Of a DNA stretch of 64,000 nucleotides, positions 26,489-34,916 are shown piece after piece; the first letter of the stretch is position 1, and each line of letters begins with the position of its first letter. Where the stretch lies: contig VSSA01000005.1 in assembly GCA_008123405.1 (NCBI GenBank), forward strand, positions 1 to 64,000, written 5' to 3'. Both the position numbers and the translations under genes were made by a program. The notes under the pieces were generated by a model, which saw nothing but the letters and a program-made list of their open reading frames with translations, was not told where the DNA came from and made no database searches. This DNA comes from Nocardioides sp. BGMRC 2183. Lineage in GTDB: Bacteria; Actinomycetota; Actinomycetes; Propionibacteriales; Nocardioidaceae.

Positions 26489-26674
26489 TCAGCGGCTGAC
26501 CTTGCCGGCCTTGAGGCAGCCGGTGCAGACGTTGAGGCGCTTCGGGGTGCCGTTGACGACGGCACGCACGCGCTGGATGTTCGGGTTGAAGCGACGCTTC
26601 GTGATCTTGCGCGACCACGGCCGGTTGTTGCCGAACGCCGGCTTCTTGTCGCAGATGTCGCACACGGCGGCCAC
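26489..26674 (-). CDS. rpmB: 50S ribosomal protein L28
   Basis: A 61-residue ribosomal protein of the large subunit. It begins MAAVCDICDKKPAFGNN and has RWSRKITKRRF-type basic sequence (here RPWSRKITKRRFNPNIQRVR). The paired CDIC and VCTGCLKAG cysteines form the zinc-ribbon version of L28; many actinobacteria also have a zinc-free paralogue under Zur control, so this would be the zinc-replete form. It is divergent from the DAK2 gene. Confidence 0.95.
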   Translation of the reverse strand: MAAVCDICDKKPAFGNNRPWSRKITKRRFNPNIQRVRAVVNGTPKRLNVCTGCLKAGKVSR

Positions 26675-26811
26675 GGTGACTCCTAGCGGATGACGGATGA
26701 ATCAAGTCGGACGTCCGGGCTGTGCATGAACCTGCTCCGGACAACCGGAAGAGAATATCCGACCGACGGCCCGTCACCGAAATCGCGGACCCACACCCTA
26801 GGGTGAGTCTG

Positions 26812-28569
26812 ATGGAAGCAGCGACGGGCGAGGGCGCGCACGCCCAGGGCGAGACCGGGTCCGCACCGGCGTCTGGTGCCGCCGAGGAGCCGGGCAGGCT
26901 CGCCGTCGCCAGTGTGCTGCGCTTCGTCGACATCGCCGTCGACGCCCTCGCCGTCGCTCGCGAGGAGATCGACGCGCTGAACGTCTATCCGGTGCCCGAC
27001 GGTGACACCGGCACCAACATGTACCTGACCATCGCTGCGGCGCGCGACGCGATCCGAGACGCGGCGGACCAGCCCTCCGACCAGGCCCTGGCCGCCTTCG
27101 CCCGTGGCGCGCTCCTCGGCGCTCGTGGCAACTCCGGGGTGATCCTGAGCGAGATGCTCGGTGCATTGGCACGGCGGTTGGGGCGGACCACCGCCGAGGA
27201 GCGCTTCGCGGTCGTCGTCGCCGAGGGACTGTCCGAGGCGGCCACGGCCTGCTATGCGGCGGTCGGCGAGCCGGTGGAGGGCACCATGCTGACGGTGCTG
27301 CGCGCTGCGGCCACTGCCGCCGTTGACGCATCCGAGCGCACTGCCGCGCACACCCGCGACATCTTCATCGCCGCCGCGGCGGCGGCGCGGGAGGCGCTCG
27401 CGCACACCCCGGAGCAGCTCGACGTGCTGGCCCGTGCCGGGGTCGTGGACGCCGGTGGCCGCGGACTGTGTGTCCTCCTCGACGCCGCCGAGCGGGTCTT
27501 CACCGGCCGCCGCGCGGTCAGCTCGCCTCCCTCGATCGGGCGTCGTACGACGCCGCGGCCGACCGCGCCCGACGGGACCGACGGGACCGAGGTTGCCGGC
27601 GACGGCGACCTGTGCGCGGAGGGACCGGCGTACGAGGTGATGTATCTGCTGGAAGCCGCCGACGACCGCGCTGCCGGACTCCGGGTTGCGCTGGGCGAGC
27701 TCGGCGACTCGGTGGTCGTGGTGGGCCGGGATGGCCTGTGGAACGTCCACGTGCACACCGATGACGTCGGCGCGGCGATCGAGGCGGCGCTGGAGATCGG
27801 GCGTCCACGCCGGATCCGGGTGACCCATTTCGCCGAACAGTTCGCCGCGGCACACTCCTCTCCGGCCGGGGAGGAGCCGCCGACGGTGCGCCTGCCGAGA
27901 GCGGTGGTGGCGGTCGCCGCTGGCCCCGGTCTCGCCGAGCTCTTCGGCAGCGCTGGCGCGATCGTGGTGTCGGCCACCCCGACTCGGCGTCCCTCGACCG
28001 GCGAGCTGCTCGCGGCGATCGCCTCCTCGGGCGCCCGTGAGGTCGTCGTGTTGCCCAACGACGACAACACCATCCGGGCAGCCCAGGCGGCAGCGACGAC
28101 CGCGGAGGCCGACAGCCAGGGGCCGGGCGGGATCCGCGTCGCGGTGATCCCCACCCACGCCCAGGTGGAGGGATTGGCCGCGCTCGCCGTGCACGACGTG
28201 GACACCACGTTCGAGCAGGATGTGACCGAGATGACCGCCACCGCCCGCCACGTGCGGCACGGCGCCGTGACGGTCGCGGCCCGTGAGGCGATGACGATGG
28301 CCGGGCCGTGCGTGCCCGGTGACGTGCTCGGGGTGATCGCGGGGGATTTCGCCGTGGTGGGCCACGACCACGGCGAGGTCGCGGTCGAGGTGTTGAGTCG
28401 ACTGCTGGCGGCGGGCGGCGAGCTGGTCACCCTGGTCGGTGGCGAGGACGGCGGCGACGCGCTGGTCGCCCACGTCGCCGCCTGGGTGGAGGAGCACCAC
28501 CCGCACATCGACGTGATGAGGTACGACGGCGGGCAGGCGCGCTACGCCCTGCTGCTGTCGGTCGAGTGA
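26812..28569 (+). CDS. DAK2-domain (YloV/FakA-like) phosphatase-kinase family protein
   Basis: A 585-residue protein with the layout of FakA/YloV. The DAK2 domain (residues about 35-230) carries the nucleotide- and metal-binding residues in LNVYPVPDGDTGTNMYLT and ALLGARGNSGVILSEML, and a middle DegV-like linker domain and a C-terminal domain (VVVLPNDDNTIRAAQAAA) follow. FakA in Firmicutes phosphorylates fatty acids bound by FakB; whether the actinobacterial form does so is not settled. ATG 26812 fits the family start. It leads the conserved run recG-rsmD-coaD and overlaps recG by 4 bp. Confidence 0.85.
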   Translation: MEAATGEGAHAQGETGSAPASGAAEEPGRLAVASVLRFVDIAVDALAVAREEIDALNVYPVPDGDTGTNMYLTIAAARDAIRDAADQPSDQALAAFARGALLGARGNSGVILSEMLGALARRLGRTTAEERFAVVVAEGLSEAATACYAAVGEPVEGTMLTVLRAAATAAVDASERTAAHTRDIFIAAAAAAREALAHTPEQLDVLARAGVVDAGGRGLCVLLDAAERVFTGRRAVSSPPSIGRRTTPRPTAPDGTDGTEVAGDGDLCAEGPAYEVMYLLEAADDRAAGLRVALGELGDSVVVVGRDGLWNVHVHTDDVGAAIEAALEIGRPRRIRVTHFAEQFAAAHSSPAGEEPPTVRLPRAVVAVAAGPGLAELFGSAGAIVVSATPTRRPSTGELLAAIASSGAREVVVLPNDDNTIRAAQAAATTAEADSQGPGGIRVAVIPTHAQVEGLAALAVHDVDTTFEQDVTEMTATARHVRHGAVTVAAREAMTMAGPCVPGDVLGVIAGDFAVVGHDHGEVAVEVLSRLLAAGGELVTLVGGEDGGDALVAHVAAWVEEHHPHIDVMRYDGGQARYALLLSVE

Positions 28570-30797
28570 GGACGGAGCCCGAGGTGATCACCCTGGACTC
28601 GCCGCTGACCGCCGTGCTCGGCGGTGCGCAGCCGGCGAAGCGGAAGAAGTTCGAGACGGGGCTCGGCCTGCACACGGTCGGCGACCTGATCCATCACTTC
28701 CCGCGGCGCTACCTGGAGACCGGTTCGTTGACCAAGGTGGACGACCTCCAGGTGGGACAGATGCTGTGCGTGGTCGGCGAGATCTCCTCCTCGGAGATCA
28801 AGCAGTACACCGACCGGCGCAGCGGGCGGCCGGCGTACCGGGTGGAGGCGGTCCTCGACACGGACGGGCCGCGCCTGGGGATGACCTTCTTCGCCAAGAA
28901 CGCGAACACCGCCGGGTGGCACCAGCGCCGGGTCGCGGAGGGCAACCGGGGTGTGTTCGTGGGGAAGGCCGACCGCTTCCGCGACCGGTGGCAGCTGGTC
29001 AACCCGCAGCTGACGATCTTCGGGGTGGCCGATGAGGAGGACGCGGAGGTGCCCGACATCGGCGGCCTCTACCCGATCTATCCGCTGACCAAAGGCGTCC
29101 TCTCCTGGGATGTGGCCCGCGCGGTCCGCTTCGCCCTCGACCTCGTCGACGAGGTCCCCGAGATCCTGCCGGCCGATCTCCGTGCGGCCTACGGGGTGAT
29201 CGACGTCGACCAGGCCTACCGCTGGGTGCACCGTCCGGACGATCGCGACCAGGTCGGCCGGGCGCTGCACCGGTTCCGGTTCACCGAGGCCCTGGTCACC
29301 CAGTTGGTGCTCGGTCGGCGTCGTCGGGCCGCCCGCGCCCTGGGCACCACCTCGCGCGACGGCGGCGACGGCTTCCTGGTGCGCACCTTCGACGAACGGC
29401 TCCCGTTCACCCTCACCGACGGGCAGCGCTCGGTGGGGAAGCAGATCGACACCGATCTCGGCGCCGCGCACCCGATGAACCGGCTGCTGCAGGGGGAGGT
29501 CGGCTCCGGCAAGACCCTGGTGGCGTTGCGCGCCATGCTGCGCGTCGTCGACTCCGGTGGCCAGGCGGCGCTGCTGGCCCCGACCGAGGTGCTCGCCCAA
29601 CAGCACCATCGCTCGATCGTCGCGATGCTGGGCGACCTCGCGGTCGGCGGACTGCTCGGCGACGGCACCTGCGTCGAGCTGCTCACCGGGTCGATGACCA
29701 AGACCCAACGCACCGAGCCGCTCTCCCGGCTGGCCAGTGGCGAGGCCGGGATCGTGATCGGCACCCACGCACTGCTCGAGGGCAACGTCCAGTTCGCCGA
29801 CCTCGGCCTGGTCGTCGTCGACGAGCAGCACCGGTTCGGGGTGGAGCAGCGTGCCGCCCTCACTGCCAAGGCGCAGACGCCGCCGCATCTGCTGGTGATG
29901 ACCGCGACCCCGATCCCGCGCACCGTCGCGATGACGGTCTTCGGTGATCTGGAGACCTCCACCCTCGCCGAGCTCCCCGCCGGTCGCGCGCCGATCCAGA
30001 CCAACCTGGTCCCGACCGTCGACCATCCCACCTGGATCGACCGGGTGTGGTCGCGCCTGCGCGAGGAGGTCGGGAAGGGGCATCAGGCCTATGTGGTCTG
30101 TCCGCGGATCAGCGGTGACGTCGCGGAGGCCGAGCAGGTCGAGAGCGTCGACGTGGACGAGGACGGCGAGGAGATCCCTGCGACGGCTCCGGCGACCGCG
30201 GTCGAGGACCTGGTCCGTGACCTGGCCGACGGGCCGCTGGCCGGGTTGCGGCTGGCGATGCTGCACGGACGGATGCCGGCGGAGGAGAAGGACGCCACGA
30301 TGCGGGCGTTCGCCGCCGGGGAGATCGACGTGCTCGTCTCCACGACCGTGATCGAGGTCGGCGTCGACGTCGCCAATGCCACCGCCATGGTGATCATGGA
30401 CGCCGACAGGTTCGGGGTCTCCCAGCTGCACCAGCTGCGCGGCCGGGTCGGCCGAGGAGGTCTGCCGGGCCTGTGCCTGCTGGTCAGCGCCGCCGAGCCG
30501 TACTCACCGGCTCGGGAGCGACTGGACGCGGTCGCCTCCACCACCGACGGCTTCCTGCTCAGCCGGGTCGACCTCGAGCAGCGCCGCGAGGGCGACGTAC
30601 TCGGCGCATCACAGGCAGGTCGCCGCTCCAGCCTGGAGCGGCTCCGGGTGCTGCGCGACGAGGACACCATCGTCGCGGCCCGCAAGGCTGCCGAGGAGCT
30701 GCTGGACGGTGACGGGCTCACCGCCGCGCCGGGGCTGGCGGAGGCCGTTGCCGACCTCGAGGCGTCCCAGCAAGCCGGTTTCGTGGAGAAGTCGTGA
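28566..30797 (+). CDS. recG: ATP-dependent DNA helicase RecG
   Basis: A 743-residue branch-migration helicase that rescues stalled replication forks and processes Holliday junctions. The N-terminal wedge (OB) domain spans about residues 50-160. Helicase motifs are: I, LLQGEVGSGKTLVAL (around 315); II, VVVDEQHRFGVEQR (around 420); III, MTATPIPRT; and VI, QLHQLRGRVGRGG (around 625). The TRG-type C-terminus is present. The start is GTG 28566, overlapping the DAK2 stop; its own end overlaps rsmD by 4 bp. Confidence 0.96.
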   Translation: MRTEPEVITLDSPLTAVLGGAQPAKRKKFETGLGLHTVGDLIHHFPRRYLETGSLTKVDDLQVGQMLCVVGEISSSEIKQYTDRRSGRPAYRVEAVLDTDGPRLGMTFFAKNANTAGWHQRRVAEGNRGVFVGKADRFRDRWQLVNPQLTIFGVADEEDAEVPDIGGLYPIYPLTKGVLSWDVARAVRFALDLVDEVPEILPADLRAAYGVIDVDQAYRWVHRPDDRDQVGRALHRFRFTEALVTQLVLGRRRRAARALGTTSRDGGDGFLVRTFDERLPFTLTDGQRSVGKQIDTDLGAAHPMNRLLQGEVGSGKTLVALRAMLRVVDSGGQAALLAPTEVLAQQHHRSIVAMLGDLAVGGLLGDGTCVELLTGSMTKTQRTEPLSRLASGEAGIVIGTHALLEGNVQFADLGLVVVDEQHRFGVEQRAALTAKAQTPPHLLVMTATPIPRTVAMTVFGDLETSTLAELPAGRAPIQTNLVPTVDHPTWIDRVWSRLREEVGKGHQAYVVCPRISGDVAEAEQVESVDVDEDGEEIPATAPATAVEDLVRDLADGPLAGLRLAMLHGRMPAEEKDATMRAFAAGEIDVLVSTTVIEVGVDVANATAMVIMDADRFGVSQLHQLRGRVGRGGLPGLCLLVSAAEPYSPARERLDAVASTTDGFLLSRVDLEQRREGDVLGASQAGRRSSLERLRVLRDEDTIVAARKAAEELLDGDGLTAAPGLAEAVADLEASQQAGFVEKS

Positions 30798-31402
30798 CCC
30801 GGATCATCGCCGGCCAGGCCCGGGGTCGGGTGTTGCGCACCCCGAAAGGAGATCTGACCCGGCCGACCAGCGATCGGGTCCGCGAAGCGCTCTTCTCGGC
30901 GGTGGAGTCGCTGTACGGCTCGCTGACGGGGCTGCGGGTGCTCGACCTGTACGCCGGCTCCGGCGCGCTCGGGCTGGAGGCATGGTCGCGCGGGGCGAGC
31001 ACGGTGACGCTGGTGGAGCAGGATCGTCGTACCGCCGGGCTGATCGCGTCGAACGCGCGGGACCTGGGCGCGGACGTCACCGTCGTCGCCCGGTCGGTGC
31101 CGACCTTCCTCGACGCCGACTCCGACGGGTCGACCGGCCCGACGCCGTACGACGTCGTGGTCGGCGACCCGCCCTATCCGCTGAGCGAGGAGCGGGTGGC
31201 CCGCGACCTCGCGCTCCTGGTCGGGAATGGGTGGCTGGCCTCTGACGCGTTGCTCGTCCTGGAACGCTCCTCGCGGAGTCCCGAGCCCACCTGGCCGGCC
31301 GGACTCACGCCGCTGAGCGGGCGCCGGGGGCGTCGTACCTATGGCGAGACCGTGCTCTGGTTCGCCGAGCCGGACCCGGGCGCCTCTGTTGTCGCAGGCT
31401 AA
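30794..31402 (+). CDS. rsmD: 16S rRNA (guanine966-N2)-methyltransferase
   Basis: A 202-residue SAM-dependent methyltransferase of ribosome assembly. [20 protein letters not shown] is the family start, [21 protein letters not shown] is the SAM-binding motif I, and [11 protein letters not shown] is the catalytic DPPY motif. The start is GTG 30794, coupled to recG (GTGA overlap). coaD follows 10 bp after the stop, a standard actinobacterial pairing. Confidence 0.94.
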   Translation: MTRIIAGQARGRVLRTPKGDLTRPTSDRVREALFSAVESLYGSLTGLRVLDLYAGSGALGLEAWSRGASTVTLVEQDRRTAGLIASNARDLGADVTVVARSVPTFLDADSDGSTGPTPYDVVVGDPPYPLSEERVARDLALLVGNGWLASDALLVLERSSRSPEPTWPAGLTPLSGRRGRRTYGETVLWFAEPDPGASVVAG

Positions 31403-31412
31403 TCTGCCCGCC

Positions 31413-31907
31413 ATGACGCGTGCGGTCTGCCCCGGCTCCTTCGACCCGGTGACCAACGGTCACCTCGACATCTTCCGGCGTGCCTCGGCGCTCTTCGACG
31501 AGCTGGTCGTCGCGACCGGCACCAACCCGTCGAAGTCGCGGATGTTCGACCCCGAGGAGCGGCTGGCGATGTTGCGCGAGGCCTGCGCCGACCTGCCGAA
31601 CGTGACAGTGATGGGCTTCACCGGGTTGATCGTGGACTTCTGTCGCGACCTCGGAGCCCAGGCGATCGTCAAGGGTCTGCGCGGCGGCTCGGACTACGAG
31701 TACGAGCTGCCGATGGCGCAGATGAACGCCCATCTGACCGGCGTCGAGACCGTCTTCGTGCCGACCACGGCGTCGTTGGGCTACGTCTCCTCCAGCTTGG
31801 TCAAGGAGGTCGCCACCCTCGGCGGCGACATCTCCGCGCTGGTGCCCGCCTCGGTCCACGACCGGCTCACCCGTCGGATCGCCGAGCGCGCCGGATCGGA
31901 CGGCTGA
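31413..31907 (+). CDS. coaD: phosphopantetheine adenylyltransferase
   Basis: A 164-residue enzyme of coenzyme A synthesis that adenylates 4'-phosphopantetheine. The nucleotidyltransferase motif is [19 protein letters not shown] (T/HxGH type), and [20 protein letters not shown] and [18 protein letters not shown] are the ligand-binding signatures. ATG 31413 starts [12 protein letters not shown]. The gene lies 10 bp after rsmD. Confidence 0.96.
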   Translation: MTRAVCPGSFDPVTNGHLDIFRRASALFDELVVATGTNPSKSRMFDPEERLAMLREACADLPNVTVMGFTGLIVDFCRDLGAQAIVKGLRGGSDYEYELPMAQMNAHLTGVETVFVPTTASLGYVSSSLVKEVATLGGDISALVPASVHDRLTRRIAERAGSDG

Positions 31908-32002
31908 TCGCCGGTGGTGACGGCACGTCACACCGTTTTGCCGCTACGCAGGGCCACCACTACGATTGATCCGATCTGTTGTGCCCGGACCTGGAAGTGA
32001 TC

Positions 32003-32581
32003 GTGAGCAACCTGGACCCGAGAGCGCCGCTCGTGCTCGACACCCGCGAGCTCGGACGCCGCCCGGGGTCCCAGACTCAGGTGACTCGGACAGTGCCGGC
32101 CCCGGCAGATCTCGGTATCGAAGTCCTTGCTGTTCCCGAGGGAGCGCCGGTCGAGCTCGACCTGCGTCTCGAGGCGGTCATGGAAGGCGTGCTCGTCACC
32201 GGTGAGGCTTCGGCCGAGCTGGTCGGGGAGTGCGTGCGGTGCCTGGAGGAGGTCCGTGACACGATCACGGTCGACTTCCAGGAGCTGTTCGTCTACGACG
32301 ACTCCCGTGACCTCCGTCGCGGGGAGGACGAGGACGACGACACCAGCGTGCTCGAGGACGACCTGCTCGACCTCGAACGCGTGCTGCGGGACGCGGTGGT
32401 GCTGGCACTGCCGTTCCAGCCGCTGTGCCGGGAGGACTGTCCCGGGTTGTGCACCGAGTGTGGGGCGCGCCTGGCCGACGATCCGGACCACGCACACGAG
32501 GCGGCGATCGACCCGCGGTGGGCGGCGCTCGCCCGAATGAACCAAGATCCCTCCGCCGGCCCCGGCGCCGAGGAAGACTGA
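32003..32581 (+). CDS. DUF177 (YceD) family protein
   Basis: A 192-residue protein of the YceD/DUF177 family, nearly always encoded directly upstream of rpmF and linked to ribosome or rRNA metabolism. It shows the conserved [22 protein letters not shown] block and a C-terminal cysteine cluster [16 protein letters not shown], likely metal-binding. I chose GTG 32003 ([17 protein letters not shown]), which has GGAAG six bases upstream; a TTG at 31979 is the alternative. rpmF follows 13 bp downstream. Confidence 0.88.
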   Translation: MSNLDPRAPLVLDTRELGRRPGSQTQVTRTVPAPADLGIEVLAVPEGAPVELDLRLEAVMEGVLVTGEASAELVGECVRCLEEVRDTITVDFQELFVYDDSRDLRRGEDEDDDTSVLEDDLLDLERVLRDAVVLALPFQPLCREDCPGLCTECGARLADDPDHAHEAAIDPRWAALARMNQDPSAGPGAEED

Positions 32582-32594
32582 CGAGGAGAAGACA

Positions 32595-32780
32595 GTGGCT
32601 GTTCCGAAGCGGAAGATGTCGCGCAGCAACACGCGGCACCGTCGCTCGCAGTGGAAGGCCGTCGCCCCGGCTCTGGTGACCTGTGCCAACCCGGCTTGCG
32701 GCGCCAAGCACCTCCCGCACCGCGCGTGCGGCACCTGCGGCCAGTACGGCGCGCGCGCCGACCGCCGCCAGGTTCTCTGA
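32595..32780 (+). CDS. rpmF: 50S ribosomal protein L32
   Basis: A 61-residue ribosomal protein: [20 protein letters not shown], then a zinc-ribbon CxxxxC...CxxC ([17 protein letters not shown]). The start is GTG 32595. It sits between the DUF177 gene and rnc in the usual bacterial order. Zinc-binding cysteines are intact. Confidence 0.95.
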   Translation: MAVPKRKMSRSNTRHRRSQWKAVAPALVTCANPACGAKHLPHRACGTCGQYGARADRRQVL

Positions 32781-32820
32781 GGCGATCTCCCAGGCGGTTG
32801 ACATCAACTCCTACGACGGG

Positions 32821-33513
32821 TTGCGTCGTGCACTCGGGGATCCCCAGCTCGACCCCGAGTTGCTCGATCGCGCCCTGACCCACCGCTCGTACGCATACGA
32901 GAACGGTGGGCTGCCCACCAACGAGCGCCTCGAGTTCCTCGGGGACGCGGTGCTCGGCGTGGTCGTCACGGAGACGCTCTACCGCAAGCACCCCGACCTG
33001 CCCGAGGGCCGGCTGGCGAAGTTGCGCGCCGCGGTGGTCAACGCCCGTGCGCTGGCCGGCGTCGCCCGCGACCTCGGGCTCGGGGAGCACATCAAGCTCG
33101 GCCGCGGTGAGGAGACCACCGGCGGCCGGGACAAGGCCTCGATCCTCTCCGACACGGTCGAGGCCGTCATCGGCGCGATCCACCTCTCCGGCGGCATGCT
33201 CGTCTCGGCCGAGGTGGTGCACCGCCTGTTCGACCCGCTCATCGACGCTGCGTCGGCGATGGGCGCCGGGCTGGACTGGAAGACCTCACTCCAGGAGCTC
33301 GCCGCCGAGCACGGACTCGGCGTGCCCGAATATGTGATCGAGGACGAGGGTCCCGACCACCAGAAGGTCTTCACGGCCCAGGTCCGGGTGGGCGACCGGC
33401 TCTACGGCAACGGCACCGGCCGGTCGAAGAAGGAGGCCGAGCAGGGCGCGGCCGAGACCGCCTACGGCGAGATCGCGGCCACCCTCGGCATCACCGACGC
33501 CGCCGGATTCTGA
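32821..33513 (+). CDS. rnc: ribonuclease III
   Basis: A 230-residue double-strand-specific endoribonuclease for rRNA and mRNA processing. The catalytic signature is [16 protein letters not shown] (residues about 34-49), with the second acidic site in [15 protein letters not shown]. The C-terminal double-stranded-RNA-binding domain runs from about residue 155 ([14 protein letters not shown] ... [21 protein letters not shown]). The start is uncertain: after the rpmF stop there is no in-frame ATG or GTG before the conserved region. TTG 32821 gives a normal-length enzyme; the next upstream option is GTG 32683, 98 bp inside rpmF. Translation is probably coupled to rpmF. Confidence 0.9.
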   Translation: MRRALGDPQLDPELLDRALTHRSYAYENGGLPTNERLEFLGDAVLGVVVTETLYRKHPDLPEGRLAKLRAAVVNARALAGVARDLGLGEHIKLGRGEETTGGRDKASILSDTVEAVIGAIHLSGGMLVSAEVVHRLFDPLIDAASAMGAGLDWKTSLQELAAEHGLGVPEYVIEDEGPDHQKVFTAQVRVGDRLYGNGTGRSKKEAEQGAAETAYGEIAATLGITDAAGF

Positions 33514-33523
33514 GACTGCTCGC

Positions 33524-34459
33524 GTGCCCGAGCTCCCGGAGGTGGAGGTCGTCCGTCTCGGCCTCGAACGCCACGTCGTCGGTACGACGATCGCGGGCGT
33601 CGACGTCCTCCACGAACGACCGGTCCGCCGCGACCCCGGAGGCCCGGCGGGCTTCGCCGCCGCGCTGACCGGCCGCCGGATCGAGGCGGCCCGCCGCCGC
33701 GGCAAGTATCTCTGGCTGCCACTGGACGACGGCGATGCGCTGCTGGCCCACCTGGGGATGAGCGGCCAGATGCTGGTGCAGCCCGCCGACGCACCGGCCG
33801 AGCGCCATCTCCGGGTGCGGTTCCGGCTCGACTTCCTGGGCGAAACCGTCACTTCCTCGGCGTTGCAGCGGGGTGGAAGTGACGGTTTCCCCGGTGAACC
33901 GGGGAAGCCGACAGCCCCGAGCGAGCTCCGCTTCGTCGACCAGCGCATGTTCGGTGGCCTCTCGATCTCCCACGGCGGCGCCACTCTGCCTCCGGAGATC
34001 GCCCACATCGCTCGGGACCCGCTCGACGCGGACTTCGACGACGAGGAGTTCGTGCGCCGCCTGCGCCACCGCGGCAGTGCCGTCAAGCGGCTGCTGCTCG
34101 ACCAGGGGCTGATCTCCGGGGTCGGCAACATCTACGCCGACGAGGCGTTGTGGCGGGCCGGAGTGCACGGTGAGCGACCCGGCGACCGGCTGCGTCGCTC
34201 GCAGGCAGTGGAGCTGCTCGGGCACGTCCGGGACGTGATGAACGAGGCGCTCGCGCAGGGTGGGACCTCGTTCGACGCGCTCTACGTCAACGTCAACGGG
34301 GAGTCCGGCTACTTCGATCGGTCCCTGCACGCCTACGGCCGTGAGGGTGAGCCCTGTGACCGGTGCGCGACCCCGATCCGGCGTGTCGCCTTCATGAACC
34401 GCTCCTCCTACTTCTGCCCGCGATGCCAGCCGGTGCCGCGGGTACGCCGCCGGGTTTGA
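33524..34459 (+). CDS. mutM: formamidopyrimidine-DNA glycosylase with palindromic insertion
   Basis: A 311-residue base-excision repair enzyme that removes 8-oxoguanine and nicks the site. The catalytic N-terminus [10 protein letters not shown] is intact after the initiator (GTG 33524), as are K in [15 protein letters not shown], the H2TH region [21 protein letters not shown] and the C-terminal zinc finger CDRC...CPRC. Between VRFRLD and [12 protein letters not shown], where family members have a short turn, there are roughly 25 extra residues (about 105-130) encoded by a palindromic DNA segment. The extra loop lies on the surface side of the N-terminal beta sandwich, so activity is probably kept. 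Confidence 0.93.
   Translation: MPELPEVEVVRLGLERHVVGTTIAGVDVLHERPVRRDPGGPAGFAAALTGRRIEAARRRGKYLWLPLDDGDALLAHLGMSGQMLVQPADAPAERHLRVRFRLDFLGETVTSSALQRGGSDGFPGEPGKPTAPSELRFVDQRMFGGLSISHGGATLPPEIAHIARDPLDADFDDEEFVRRLRHRGSAVKRLLLDQGLISGVGNIYADEALWRAGVHGERPGDRLRRSQAVELLGHVRDVMNEALAQGGTSFDALYVNVNGESGYFDRSLHAYGREGEPCDRCATPIRRVAFMNRSSYFCPRCQPVPRVRRRV
33842..33906. repeat. double palindromic element inserted in frame inside mutM
   Basis: GAAACCGTCACTTCC (33842-33856) and GGAAGTGACGGTTTC (33875-33889) are perfect 15-bp inverted arms around an 18-bp spacer. Immediately after comes a second palindrome, TTCCCCGGT-GA-ACCGGGGAA (33887-33906), with 9-bp arms. The element coincides with the stretch of MutM that has no counterpart in family members and keeps the reading frame. 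It resembles in style the Rickettsia palindromic elements, which also lodge inside genes. Confidence 0.8.
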
Positions 34460-34538
34460 CCGCCGGCCTTCTTGGTGGGACTCTTGTAGACGGTCCATGT
34501 TCGTGGATCGTCGGCTTCGCAATCGGAAGGTTCACTTC

Positions 34539-34736
34539 ATGGCCAAGGCGCTGATCGGTCACCTGAACAGCGACTTCCGCGACCCGCGCCTCGCCGTCGA
34601 GAACGCTCGGCTGCGCAACCGTGTCGCCGAGCTGGAGTCCCTCGTCCTCCGTCTCTCGGAGGAGAACGACCGGCTGATGGCGGCGCACACCGCCGACCTG
34701 CTCACTGAGCCGTCCCAGGAGATGCAGCCCGTCTGA
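34539..34736 (+). CDS. small coiled-coil protein upstream of smc
   Basis: A 65-residue acidic-basic protein, MAKALIGHLNSDFRDPRLAVEN, then a heptad-like helix (NARLRNRVAELESLVLRLSE, continuing to NDRLMAA) that predicts a short coiled coil. No signal or membrane segment. ATG 34539 has a GGAAGG ribosome-binding site 8 bp upstream, which favours it over an in-frame ATG at 34497. Small proteins of this look occur beside smc/mutM in Nocardioides-like genomes; no function is known to me. A role with SMC is only suggested by position. Confidence 0.7.
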   Translation: MAKALIGHLNSDFRDPRLAVENARLRNRVAELESLVLRLSEENDRLMAAHTADLLTEPSQEMQPV

Positions 34737-34916
34737 CGGGCCCTCCGGCCGGGCCGTTGCCCGGCCGTCCGTGGATCGCCGGGCGCCTCCCGCGTGCCGG
34801 CGTCTGCGGCGGGTAGGCTCAGCCACGCTGAGACCCGCTGACTTCCCCCTCGGCGACCGCCTCCGGGTGGCGCGCCGCGCAGCGACGGCACCGCCGAGGA
34901 CGAATGGGAGCACGCG

